Below, piece after piece: positions 8,551 to 16,769 of a DNA stretch of 64,000 bases. A program made the position numbers and the translations under genes. Source of the DNA: Ulvibacterium sp965228935. GTDB lineage: Bacteria > Bacteroidota > Bacteroidia > Flavobacteriales > Flavobacteriaceae. The stretch spans positions 4,092,001-4,156,000 of the forward strand of contig NZ_OZ245846.1 of NCBI RefSeq assembly GCF_965228935.1. Reading direction: 5' to 3'. The notes below the pieces were generated by a model. That model did no database searches and was not told the origin of the DNA. It saw nothing but the letters and a program-made list of their open reading frames with translations. The first letter of the stretch is position 1. The number at the start of each line of letters is the position of its first letter.

Positions 8551-8686
8551 ATGATTAAGTTTGAGGTCAAAGGGATAAAATACAAAGACTTTAAATCTTG
8601 CATCTTTTGTATCCTATAATTAGATTGACCAACTTCAATTTCTCACTTTGTACTTCGTACTTCCTACCTCCAACTTCCCTAGATTA

Positions 8687-9205
8687 TTATTTGTTCTTTA
8701 CATTCAGATCTATTCCATCGTAAAAACCCAAATCCCTATTTTTCAACATCTTGGTCCATTGTGCAATCTGGCCCACATGATACGAATAATGCTCTACAAC
8801 ATGGATAACAATACCCATCCCTGAAAAATAAAAACCTTGGACGTTGCGTTTTCGCATTAAATTTTCCACAGTAGACCCATTGATGGCTCTTTTCGCCTTT
8901 TCCACAGTATCCTCAAGCATCCGTACCAATTGGGATTTTGAATAGCCGGAACGTGTCTCAAACTCTTTGTTGCGTTCCCTGGAATCGGCTTTCTGGCCCA
9001 GGGCCGCTATGGCATACTGGGTTATATTTCCACACAGATGTAAAATCTGGTTACCAATACTATTGGAAGATTCGTTATGCCTTGTCCAAATTTCTTCCTC
9101 GGATAATTGTTCCATACATATATGGATCATCCTGGTACTTTCGTCCATTCTATATATGGATTGGACTATAAATTCCTCCGCCAATTGCGACACCTTGTCT
9201 TTCAT
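8687..9205 (-). CDS. DinB-like four-helix protein inside the his operon
   Basis: This 172-residue protein has the DinB/DUF1572 helical bundle pattern and the three expected metal-binding His positions: one in GNQILHLCGNI and two in IVIHVVEHYSYHVGQIAQW. Members are putative metal-dependent thiol transferases or hydrolases of mostly unknown substrate. It starts 2 bases after hisA ends, so it is part of the his transcription unit, although no histidine-pathway step is missing that it could fill. A 136-base gap separates it from hisF. Confidence 0.8.
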   Translation of the reverse strand: MKDKVSQLAEEFIVQSIYRMDESTRMIHICMEQLSEEEIWTRHNESSNSIGNQILHLCGNITQYAIAALGQKADSRERNKEFETRSGYSKSQLVRMLEDTVEKAKRAINGSTVENLMRKRNVQGFYFSGMGIVIHVVEHYSYHVGQIAQWTKMLKNRDLGFYDGIDLNVKNK

Positions 9206-9207
9206 AC

Positions 9208-9978
9208 CTATATATTTAAGGATTCCAACTGTTTTAAGCTGATCCGATTTTCATAAATGGCCTTACCGATTATAACACCTTCACAACCGATTTCCTTTAG
9301 TTGGGGCAACTCTTCAAACTGCGAAACACCCCCGGATGCGATAAGATGTATGCCAGGCACTTCAACATCCTCTACCCCACTCATAGTAATCTGTGTTTTG
9401 GTCCGTTTGGTATGTGAAAGAATCTTTTTGTATAAATCGAATGAGGGTCCTTCCAACATGCCATCCTTGCCAATGTCCGTACATATCACATAGGTAATTC
9501 CCTTTTCTTGATACGACTTTATAAAAGGAACCAAATCCAAATCCGACTCCTCCTGCCATCCGGAAACGGCGATTTTTTCGTTTTGAGCATCAGCACCCAA
9601 GATGATTTTTTCCGCTCCGAACTTTTCCAACCATCCCAAAAAAATCAATTTCTCCTTTACGGCAATACTACCTCCAGTTATTTGTTTGGCCCCGTTTTCA
9701 AAAGCTACCCTTACGTCCTCATCCGTTTTGAGCCCTCCTCCAAAATCTATTTCCAAATTCGTTTTGGACGCAATTTGATATAGCACCTTGTGATTGACAA
9801 TGTGTTTGGACTTGGCACCGTCCAAATCCACCAAATGTAAATATCGGATACCGTGGGCCTCGAACGCCTTGGCCACCTCAAGAGGGTTTTCATTGTAAAT
9901 CTTCTTGGTGTTGTAATCGCCTTTCGATAGCCGAACACATTTCCCTTCAATAATATCTATGGCCGGAATAATTCTCAT
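9208..9978 (-). CDS. hisA: Phosphoribosylformimino-5-aminoimidazole carboxamide ribotide isomerase
   Basis: This TIM-barrel isomerase of histidine synthesis converts ProFAR to PRFAR. The catalytic Asp residues lie in AIDIIEGKCVRL (D8) and LGADAQ; the phosphate loops GGGLKTDEDV and ASGGVSQ are present. At 256 residues it is longer than the usual 240 or so. The extra residues appear to lie just before IHLIASGGV, in a stretch containing KRTKTQITMSGVEDVEVPG. It is followed after 2 bases by the DinB-like gene. Confidence 0.95.
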   Translation of the reverse strand: MRIIPAIDIIEGKCVRLSKGDYNTKKIYNENPLEVAKAFEAHGIRYLHLVDLDGAKSKHIVNHKVLYQIASKTNLEIDFGGGLKTDEDVRVAFENGAKQITGGSIAVKEKLIFLGWLEKFGAEKIILGADAQNEKIAVSGWQEESDLDLVPFIKSYQEKGITYVICTDIGKDGMLEGPSFDLYKKILSHTKRTKTQITMSGVEDVEVPGIHLIASGGVSQFEELPQLKEIGCEGVIIGKAIYENRISLKQLESLNI

Positions 9979-10068
9979 AACTAAAATGGGAAATACGAAA
10001 TTAGAAACAAAACAAATTTTTGGGTTCTTTTATTCAAATCTCGCTTTTCTCCTTTTGTATTTCTAGTT

Positions 10069-10497
10069 TCACTCTCCTCCTTTAGTTTTCTTTCTTAGCA
10101 TCCAAGTTTGTGGTTCGGATATCCTTTCAAAACCGAACTTTTCATAAAACCCATGGGCGTCGTTGGTGCGTAGCCCAATTCCGTTGACATTCCGTAACTC
10201 TGGAAGTTGGACAATATGTCCTACCAACATTTTGCCGATACCTTGTCCCTCGTATTCCGAATGGACAAAAACATCCATTAGCCACGCAAAAACCACATAA
10301 TCCGTTACCAAGCGCGCAAAGGCCACTTGTTGATTCCTCTTGTTGAAAACCCCAAAGCACAAGGAGTTCTCTATTGACGTTAGAACCAATTCCACGGTCC
10401 TACCCTTTGCCCAATAGGAATTTTTGGATAAATAGTTATGGATGAAGGGGATATCCATTTTTTCCCTTTCCGTTGCTATGTAAAAGCCTCCTTCCAT
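10069..10497 (-). CDS. GNAT-family N-acetyltransferase
   Basis: This 142-residue protein shows the GNAT acetyl-CoA fold: beta-4 VFVHSEYEGQGIGKMLVGHI contains the Q/RxxGxG/A pyrophosphate loop (EGQGIGK), and the C-terminal part GFYEKFGFERI is typical. The substrate is unknown. It sits between hisH (stop overlaps its start by one base) and hisA, so it is translated within the his operon. No known histidine-pathway step requires an acetyltransferase. Confidence 0.85.
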   Translation of the reverse strand: MEGGFYIATEREKMDIPFIHNYLSKNSYWAKGRTVELVLTSIENSLCFGVFNKRNQQVAFARLVTDYVVFAWLMDVFVHSEYEGQGIGKMLVGHIVQLPELRNVNGIGLRTNDAHGFYEKFGFERISEPQTWMLRKKTKGGE

Positions 10498-11078
10498 TAC
10501 ATCTCAAGAAAGTTTTGCAATATCCTTTCCCCTCCATTACTACTTTTCTCAGGATGGAACTGTGTACCATAAAAATTGCCCCTTCCCAAAGCCGCACTAT
10601 AATTCAGTTCATATTCCGAAACCGCAATGGTGTCTTCACAAACCGGGGCATAGTAGCTATGGACCAAATAGATGTATTCCCTTTCTCCTATGCCATGGAA
10701 CAAATCCGATTTTAAATTGGCTATTTCATTCCAACCTATTTGGGGTACCTTCACCTGGTTCGAAAACCGAACCACGTCCACATCAAATATTCCGAGCCCT
10801 TCGGTATTTCCTTCCTCGGATGAATTGCACATAAGCTGCATGCCTAGGCAAATGCCCAATACCGGTTGTTTTAGATTGGGTATTAGATTATCCAATCCAC
10901 TGGCCCGTAATTTTTTCATGGCACTACTGGCCTCGCCAACACCGGGAAATATCACCTTATCCGCAGTTTTGATTTCTTCCGGATCGTTACTAAGACTGGC
11001 TTCGTATCCCAGTCTTTGAATGGCGAAACGGATACTTTGAATATTTCCCGCACCGTAATCAATAATCACAATCTTCAT
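10497..11078 (-). CDS. hisH: Imidazole glycerol phosphate synthase, glutaminase subunit
   Basis: This 193-residue class I glutamine amidotransferase supplies ammonia to HisF. The catalytic triad is visible: Cys77 in GICLGMQLM, and His and Glu in GTQFHPEKS near residue 178. The oxyanion and N-terminal motif DYGAGNIQSI is also present. It overlaps hisB by four bases (ATGA) and the GNAT gene by one, indicating tight coupling. Confidence 0.97.
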   Translation of the reverse strand: MKIVIIDYGAGNIQSIRFAIQRLGYEASLSNDPEEIKTADKVIFPGVGEASSAMKKLRASGLDNLIPNLKQPVLGICLGMQLMCNSSEEGNTEGLGIFDVDVVRFSNQVKVPQIGWNEIANLKSDLFHGIGEREYIYLVHSYYAPVCEDTIAVSEYELNYSAALGRGNFYGTQFHPEKSSNGGERILQNFLEM

Positions 11079-12250
11079 AACATTCCTTTTGTAGAGGGAA
11101 GAACCATTTTTTCCTTATCCCGTTTAATCGCCATTTTTATGGATTTGGCAAACGCCTTAAAAATAGCTTCTATCTTATGGTGTTCGTTAGTACCTTCTGC
11201 CTGTATGTTCAAATTGGCCTTGGCCCCATCGGTAAAGGATTTGAAAAAATGGTGGAACATTTCCGTGGGCATGTCCCCAACTTTTTCCCTTCGGAAATCC
11301 GCTTCCCAAACCAACCAATTACGACCTCCGAAATCTATGGCCACTTGGGCCAGGCAATCGTCCATAGGTAAACAAAAACCATATCTTTCTATCCCTAACT
11401 TGGCTCCCAAGGCCTGATAGAACACTTCACCCAAGGCAATGCCCGTATCTTCTATGGTATGATGCTCATCTACTTCCAAGTCCCCGTTTACGCTAATATC
11501 CAGATCCATTTGTCCGTGTCTGGCCAATTGATCCAGCATATGGTCAAAGAAGGCCAATCCAGTGGAGATTGTTCCTTGTCCCGTACCATCCAAATTGAGG
11601 ACAATATGAATATCTGTTTCATTGGTCTTTCTGTGGATTTCAGCTGTTCTGTCCCTTAGCTTCAGAAATCCATAAATTTCTTCCCAATCATTGGTATCCA
11701 AGACGATATACTTCTCCAGTTCCTGGGTATTCGTACTAACTTCCGAAGTACCCAATTGTGTATGGTTGTTGATAAAAATTCCCCTGGAACCTAAATTTTT
11801 GGCCAATTCCATATCCGTAAGCCTATCCCCTATTACAAAAGAGTTTTCCAAATCGTAATACGCCGAGAAATACTTGGTCAACAATCCTGTTTTTGGTTTT
11901 CGTGTTTCCGCGTTATCCTCCGGGAATGTTTTATCAATAAAAACTTCGTCAAAGACTACCCCTTCATTTTCAAAGGACTTTAGAATAAAATCATGTACCG
12001 GCCAAAAGGTATCTTCCGGAAAAATATCGGTACCCAACCCATCCTGATTGGTAATCATCACCAGTTCGTAATCCAATTCCTTGGCAATCCTTCCCAGGTA
12101 GCCCATGGCCTTTGGATAGAATTCCAATTTGCCGAAGCTATCGATTTGTTCATCTGCCGGCTCCTGGATCAGGGTACCGTCGCGATCGATAAAAAGTACT
12201 TTACGTTTCTTATCTGTGGGAACAGGATTATTTGTATTGTCCACGTTCAT
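11075..12250 (-). CDS. hisB: Bifunctional histidinol-phosphatase / imidazoleglycerol-phosphate dehydratase
   Basis: 391 residues. The N-terminal HAD phosphatase has FIDRDGTLIQEP (Asp22 and Asp24) and VIGDRLTDMELAKN. The C-terminal dehydratase has FFDHMLDQLARHG and the metal-binding DEHHTIEDTG, with a second GTNEHHKIEA near the end. The fused arrangement is common in Bacteroidota and Enterobacteria. It lies 7 bases after hisC and overlaps hisH. Confidence 0.97.
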   Translation of the reverse strand: MNVDNTNNPVPTDKKRKVLFIDRDGTLIQEPADEQIDSFGKLEFYPKAMGYLGRIAKELDYELVMITNQDGLGTDIFPEDTFWPVHDFILKSFENEGVVFDEVFIDKTFPEDNAETRKPKTGLLTKYFSAYYDLENSFVIGDRLTDMELAKNLGSRGIFINNHTQLGTSEVSTNTQELEKYIVLDTNDWEEIYGFLKLRDRTAEIHRKTNETDIHIVLNLDGTGQGTISTGLAFFDHMLDQLARHGQMDLDISVNGDLEVDEHHTIEDTGIALGEVFYQALGAKLGIERYGFCLPMDDCLAQVAIDFGGRNWLVWEADFRREKVGDMPTEMFHHFFKSFTDGAKANLNIQAEGTNEHHKIEAIFKAFAKSIKMAIKRDKEKMVLPSTKGML

Positions 12251-12257
12251 ATTGTAT

Positions 12258-13307
12258 TTAATTTAGGCTGTTAAAGGCCTCTATCAATTTCCCATTTTCT
12301 TCTTGAGTCCCAACGGTCAATCGCAATGTATTTTCACAAAGTGGTTGGGTACTTCGGTTTCGTACCACGATTCCCTTATCCAATAGCTGGCTGTATCTTT
12401 TATTGGCATCGTCCACTTTTACCAAAATAAAATTGGCGTCCGTAGGATATATCTTGAGGACAAAATCGAACTCGGGCAACACTTTCGTCAATTCTTGCCT
12501 TTCCTTTAAAATACTTCGTACTTCCTCCTCTACGGCTTCGTTATTCAACACCTGTTGTAAAGCTCTTTGCTGGGTCAGTTCATTTACATTGTAAGGAGGC
12601 TTTATTTTATTCAATACGGCAATAATTTCAGGGGACGCACAACAAATACCCAAACGGATCCCTGCCATGCCATACGCTTTGGATAGGGTGTGTGTTACGA
12701 TAAGATTGGGATAATCTCGCAATCGGACTATCCAACTTTCTACCTCCGAAAAATCAATATAGGCTTCATCTATGACCACAAGGCCGTTGAAACTATTCAA
12801 AAGATTTGCTATTCGTTTTTCGGAAAAACGATTCCCTGTGGGATTATTGGGCGAGCAAAGAAATAGTAGCTTCGTATTTTCATCTATATTTTTTAGAATT
12901 CCATCTACATCAGGTTCAAAACCAGGAGTCAATAAGACTTCCCTATTCTCAATATCATTTACATCGGCCAAGACCTTGTACATGCCATAGGTAGGTGGCA
13001 AAGAGATGATATTATCTATTTTAGGTTCGCAAAAGGCCCTAAAAATCAAGTCCAAGACCTCATCGCTGCCATTGCCCAAAAGCAAATTTTCCATAGCTAC
13101 TCCCCTCTGTTCTGCCAAAAGCGCCTTGAGGTTCCTTTGTTGTGGATCGGGATACCGGTTGACCCCATTATTAAAAGGGTTCTCATTGGCATCCAAAAAG
13201 ACCATTTCCGAGCCGTCGGACACATATTCGTCCCGAGCAGAGGAATACGGCTTTAATTCCCTGACACTTTCCCGAACCAACGCATTTATATTGAATTCCG
13301 TTTTCAT
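12258..13307 (-). CDS. hisC: Histidinol-phosphate aminotransferase
   Basis: This 349-residue PLP enzyme of fold type I transfers an amino group from glutamate to imidazoleacetol phosphate. Visible motifs are LDANENPF near the N-terminus, NPTGN, DEAYIDF and the PLP-lysine motif HTLSKAYGMAGIRLG around residue 210. Length is normal. It lies between hisD and hisB with short gaps. Confidence 0.96.
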   Translation of the reverse strand: MKTEFNINALVRESVRELKPYSSARDEYVSDGSEMVFLDANENPFNNGVNRYPDPQQRNLKALLAEQRGVAMENLLLGNGSDEVLDLIFRAFCEPKIDNIISLPPTYGMYKVLADVNDIENREVLLTPGFEPDVDGILKNIDENTKLLFLCSPNNPTGNRFSEKRIANLLNSFNGLVVIDEAYIDFSEVESWIVRLRDYPNLIVTHTLSKAYGMAGIRLGICCASPEIIAVLNKIKPPYNVNELTQQRALQQVLNNEAVEEEVRSILKERQELTKVLPEFDFVLKIYPTDANFILVKVDDANKRYSQLLDKGIVVRNRSTQPLCENTLRLTVGTQEENGKLIEAFNSLN

Positions 13308-13335
13308 TCTTATTCCCTATTGCGGTGGAATCTCC

Positions 13336-14625
13336 TTAATCTTGATCCATACTTTGTAAACGCAATGTCATAGCATTTTTATGGGCCTCCAGACCTTCGG
13401 CTTCCGCCATAAGCTCAACGGCATTGCCAATATTCCGAATCCCTTCCTTTGTTATTTTTTGAAAGGTCATGCTTTTCATGAAGCTATCTAAATTTACCCC
13501 ACTGTATTGTTTGGCGTAGCCATTGGTGGGCAAGGTATGATTGGTACCCGAAGCATAGTCCCCTGCGCTTTCCGGAGTATAGTTCCCAATAAAGACCGAT
13601 CCGGCATTCATTGTATTTTTAATATAAAAATCCTCATTGTCCACACATATTATAAAGTGCTCAGGTCCATATTCATTGATCAATTCAATAGCTGCTTCAT
13701 CATCGTTTAGATATATCAATCTGCTATTCGCTATGGACTTCTTGGCGATTTCCTTTCTTGGTAGGCCCTCCAATTGCGTTTCTATTTCCTTCTCGACTTT
13801 GTCAATCATGATTCTTGAAGTCGATACCAGAATAACCTGACTATCCGTACCATGTTCTGCCTGACTCAAAAGATCTGAAGCCACAAAAGCCGCATTGGCC
13901 GTTTCATCGGCGACTACCAACAATTCGCTGGGGCCTGCGGGCATATCAATGGCAATACCATATTTGGTAGCCAATTGTTTGGCAACGGTGACATATTGGT
14001 TACCCGGCCCGAATATCTTGTATACTTTTGGAATGGTCTCGGTACCGAACGTCATTCCTGCAATGGCCTGAATACCCCCTACCTTAAAAATCTGGGTTAC
14101 TCCGCATAGGTTTGCCGTATACAAAATGGCTGGATGTATTTTCCCCTCCTCATTTGGTGGAGAACAAAGTACAATTTCGCTGCAGCCAGCAATAGATGCG
14201 GGCACTGCCAACATTAATATGGTAGAAAACAAAGGTGCCGTTCCTCCTGGAATATATAGGCCCACTTTTTGGATAGGACGTTTTTCCTGCCAACACTGCA
14301 CCCCTTCCATAGTTTCCACGGTGACCCGGTCTGTTTTCTGAGCCTGGTGAAATTTTTCAATGTTAGTTTTGGCCAACCGAATCGCCTCCTTCAACTCCTG
14401 GGAAATCAAATCTTTGGCATCTTCCGTTTCTTGTGGGGATACCTCTATACTTTCTAAATTGGCACCATCGAATTTCCGGGTATATCGTTTTATCGCCTCA
14501 TCTCCCTTTTGCCCTACTGTTTCAAAAATGTTACCCACTACATTTTCAATATCGGATATAGTTTGGGTAGGCCTTTCTAAAATAAGCCTCCAATCTTCTC
14601 GCTTTGGATCGTATATCTTTTTCAT
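13336..14625 (-). CDS. hisD: Histidinol dehydrogenase
   Basis: This 429-residue zinc enzyme performs the last two oxidations of histidine synthesis with NAD. Motifs visible are GLYIPGGTAPLFST, FGPGNQYVTVAKQLA, DMPAGPSELLV, SQAEHGTDSQ (zinc and catalytic Glu/His region) and GPEHFIICV. The start is placed at the ATG at 14625 (MKKIYDPKRE), since the ten extra residues of the longer frame are not typical. A 165-base gap containing a GC palindrome separates it from hisG. Confidence 0.96.
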   Translation of the reverse strand: MKKIYDPKREDWRLILERPTQTISDIENVVGNIFETVGQKGDEAIKRYTRKFDGANLESIEVSPQETEDAKDLISQELKEAIRLAKTNIEKFHQAQKTDRVTVETMEGVQCWQEKRPIQKVGLYIPGGTAPLFSTILMLAVPASIAGCSEIVLCSPPNEEGKIHPAILYTANLCGVTQIFKVGGIQAIAGMTFGTETIPKVYKIFGPGNQYVTVAKQLATKYGIAIDMPAGPSELLVVADETANAAFVASDLLSQAEHGTDSQVILVSTSRIMIDKVEKEIETQLEGLPRKEIAKKSIANSRLIYLNDDEAAIELINEYGPEHFIICVDNEDFYIKNTMNAGSVFIGNYTPESAGDYASGTNHTLPTNGYAKQYSGVNLDSFMKSMTFQKITKEGIRNIGNAVELMAEAEGLEAHKNAMTLRLQSMDQD

Positions 14626-14685
14626 GTGTTTAAAATTTTTAAATGCTGTAAACAAGCTATATAAAAATTTAAGAATCCATGCAAC

Positions 14686-14704
14686 CCTGCCTGCGGCAGG
14701 CAGG
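14686..14704. repeat. GC-rich palindrome in the hisG-hisD gap
   Basis: CCTGCCTGC, one G, GCAGGCAGG: a perfect 9-base inverted repeat in otherwise AT-rich sequence. It looks like the interspersed palindromes associated with RAYT transposases in many genomes, and a RAYT remnant is present in this window. In mRNA it would form a very stable hairpin between hisG and hisD, possibly affecting transcript stability. There is no T run, so it is not a standard terminator. Confidence 0.6.
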
Positions 14705-14790
14705 CACTAGTTGCACTTGTTCTCTCATGAATTTATTTTAATCGTTCCACTGTGTGTAGTTTTTGATTAAAAAAATTCATGTTTGTTTCA

Positions 14791-15648
14791 TTAGAGCACC
14801 ATTTTTTCTATGGGACACACCAAAATACCTTCCGCGCCTGCTTGTTTCAATTCATGGATCACTTCCCAAAATTTGTCCTGGTTGAGTACTGTATGTACCG
14901 AACTCCAACCCTTTTCCGCCAAGGGCAGAACCGTTGGACTCCGCATGCCCGGTAACAGTTCAATAATAGCATCAAGTTTATCGTTCGGGGCATTCAATAA
15001 GATATACTTGGATTGCCGAGCCTGCAAAACGGATTGGATCCTAAACTGCAACTGCTTTAAAATCTCCTGACGTTCCTCTGAAATTTTTGGCGAAACGGCC
15101 AGCACCGCCTCGCTCTTCAGAATCACCTCTACCTCTTCCAAGTTGTTCTTGAACAGGGTACTTCCACTGGAGACAATATCACAAATGGCATCGGCCAAAC
15201 CTATATTAGGAGCTATTTCAACGGAACCATTAATAATATGCAGATCGGCTTTGATTCCTTTTTCCCTTAGATATTCGTTGACCGTATTGGGATAGGATGT
15301 TGCTATACGTTTCCCTTCAAAGTCTTTGATTGTACTGTATTTTAAGGTTTTGGGAACGGCCAAGGATACCCTACACTTGGAAAAACCAAGCTTTTCCGCC
15401 TTTCTGATGTCCTTTCCTTTTTCCACCAATACATTTTCGCCGATAATGGCTATATCCACCACACCATCCCTTAGATACTGGGGTATATCGCCGTTTCGAA
15501 GGTAGAACACCTCCAACGGAAAATTTCTGGCCGAGGCTTTTAATTGGTCTTTTCCGTTATTTATGGAAATACCACAGTCCTTCAATATTTTGAGTGAATC
15601 CTCGTTAAGACGACCGCTCTTTTGTATGGCTATTCGAATGTTTGTCAT
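14791..15648 (-). CDS. hisG: ATP phosphoribosyltransferase, long form
   Basis: This 285-residue enzyme catalyses the first committed step of histidine synthesis, joining PRPP and ATP. The length shows the long form with a C-terminal regulatory ACT-like domain, so no HisZ partner is needed. Motifs include IAIQKSGRLNEDS at the N-terminus, GENVLVEKG and the PRPP loop region DIVSSGSTLFKNN. It is the first structural gene of the operon and follows a leader peptide and attenuator that would respond to histidyl-tRNA supply. Confidence 0.96.
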   Translation of the reverse strand: MTNIRIAIQKSGRLNEDSLKILKDCGISINNGKDQLKASARNFPLEVFYLRNGDIPQYLRDGVVDIAIIGENVLVEKGKDIRKAEKLGFSKCRVSLAVPKTLKYSTIKDFEGKRIATSYPNTVNEYLREKGIKADLHIINGSVEIAPNIGLADAICDIVSSGSTLFKNNLEEVEVILKSEAVLAVSPKISEERQEILKQLQFRIQSVLQARQSKYILLNAPNDKLDAIIELLPGMRSPTVLPLAEKGWSSVHTVLNQDKFWEVIHELKQAGAEGILVCPIEKMVL

Positions 15649-15701
15649 TATTAAAATTTATGGTTCTTTCCCTCGAGTGAAAACTATAAACTGATTTAAC
15701 C

Positions 15702-15730
15702 AAAAAACCCGCTTGATTTCTCAAACGGGT
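15702..15730 (-). terminator. his operon attenuator (leader terminator)
   Basis: On the minus strand ACCCGTTTGA (15730 to 15721), loop GAAA, TCAAGCGGGT (15716 to 15707) form a 10-base-pair stem with one G-U pair, followed by a run of six T. It sits between the leader peptide stop and hisG. Its 5' arm extended to ACCCGTTTGAGA (15730-15719) can instead pair with TCTCAAGCG-A-GGT at 15778-15766 inside the leader gene: 12 pairs with a single bulged A. The two structures exclude each other, which is the logic of ribosome-mediated attenuation. Confidence 0.85.
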
Positions 15731-15763
15731 CCGAATATTGTATAACATAACTACAATACATTT

Positions 15764-15817
15764 CTACCTCGCTTGAGAGCAAGTATAAAAATGATGATGT
15801 GTAGTATAATTTCTCAT
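15764..15817 (-). CDS. hisL: his operon leader peptide
   Basis: A 17-codon reading frame encodes MRNYTTHHHFYTCSQAR and ends in TAG. It lies 115 bases upstream of hisG. Three successive His codons (15799-15791) lie just upstream of the antiterminator arm (15778-15766), which occupies the last codons of the peptide. A ribosome stalled on the His codons for lack of charged tRNA-His leaves that arm free; a ribosome reaching the stop codon covers it. This is the standard layout of a histidine leader peptide and is too short for normal gene calling. The peptide has no expected function beyond regulation. Confidence 0.85.
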   Translation of the reverse strand: MRNYTTHHHFYTCSQAR

Positions 15818-15826
15818 TTCAGGATG

Positions 15827-15858
15827 TAAAAATAGAACTTATTTTGATTCGACAAAAA
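15827..15858 (-). promoter_or_regulatory. Candidate his operon promoter
   Basis: Reading the minus strand, TTTTTG (15858-15853), an 18-base spacer and TATTTTTA (15834-15827) resemble the Bacteroidota TTTG / TAnnTTTG promoter, with A in place of the final G. Transcription would start only a few bases before the leader peptide ATG at 15817, as is usual for attenuated operons. Confidence 0.5.
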
Positions 15859-15942
15859 TTTAAATCGTTTAATCGCACTGTGGATTATTATCCGTTCTGC
15901 TTTTAAAAATATCCAATTTAAAGGTTCAAGAGCCACAATTCA

Positions 15943-16758
15943 TTAATTGTTGCCCAATATTAAAGGAAGGCCATCACCACTGGAACCGACCACTACCACT
16001 TTGGCGTTTGGGGATTGTGATAGCTGCAAAGTCGCCTCTATACCTTTGTCCTGTAATATTTTGTCAGTTAGGGAAGCACTTAATATTCTATTGGCGTCTG
16101 CCTTACCTTGTGCTTCTATACGTTGGCGTTGTGCTTCTTTTTCCGCTTTTTCCAATCGAAATTCGTATTCCAACGACTCCTGTTCCTGCTTAAGTTTTCG
16201 TTCAATAGCCTCCTTAATGGTAGGTGGAAGCGTTACATCCCTCACCAAAATCTCATCCAAAATAATATATTGATTGTCAACGATTTTCTTGGTTTCCTCA
16301 AAGATCTCCTGTTGGATGGCATCCCGCTTACTAGAGTATAATTGCTCCGGGGTATATCTCCCAACTACCGACCTGGCTGCAGAGCGGATGGTAGGCAGAA
16401 GGATACGATCCAAATAGTTGTCCCCAATTTTTTGGTGCAACTTCCCTAATTCCTCTGCTTTTGGCATATACCATGCAGAGGCATCCAATTGAATATCCAA
16501 TCCATTTGAGGAAAGCACCTTCATTTTTTCAAAGATTTCTTGCCTCCTCACTTCATAAACATACACCTTGTTCCAAGGTGCCACAATGTGGAAACCTTCG
16601 CCCAATGGGGGCTTGTCCGTAACGACACCGCCCGCAAACCGTTTCCATAATACCCCTGCTTCACCTGCTCCGATATTGACAAACGCATTGGAAAACAGTA
16701 AAAAAAGTACAATGAATCCAAAAATTACTGGTACCGCTATTTTTGGTAATCTATCCAT
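15943..16758 (-). CDS. Prohibitin-like SPFH membrane protein
   Basis: This 271-residue protein has one N-terminal transmembrane helix (about 10-30) followed by an SPFH/band 7 domain (VNIGAGEAGVLWKRF, PPLGEGFHIVAPWN, TIRSAARSVVGRYTPEQLYSSKRDAIQ) and a charged coiled coil (RKLKQEQESLEYEFRLEKAEKEAQRQ, about 190-225). Prohibitin-like proteins form large rings at membranes and act as scaffolds or chaperones. It lies 12 bases after the VWA protein gene, so the pair forms an operon. It ends just before the his promoter region with no clear terminator. Confidence 0.88.
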   Translation of the reverse strand: MDRLPKIAVPVIFGFIVLFLLFSNAFVNIGAGEAGVLWKRFAGGVVTDKPPLGEGFHIVAPWNKVYVYEVRRQEIFEKMKVLSSNGLDIQLDASAWYMPKAEELGKLHQKIGDNYLDRILLPTIRSAARSVVGRYTPEQLYSSKRDAIQQEIFEETKKIVDNQYIILDEILVRDVTLPPTIKEAIERKLKQEQESLEYEFRLEKAEKEAQRQRIEAQGKADANRILSASLTDKILQDKGIEATLQLSQSPNAKVVVVGSSGDGLPLILGNN

Positions 16759-16769
16759 AGTTATTCGTA

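Noticed and set aside
14678..14715. ATGCAACC before the hisG-hisD palindrome as a fourth ECF promoter
   Set aside because: At 16 bases downstream there is no GTCTTT-like element, and the orientation opposes the his genes.
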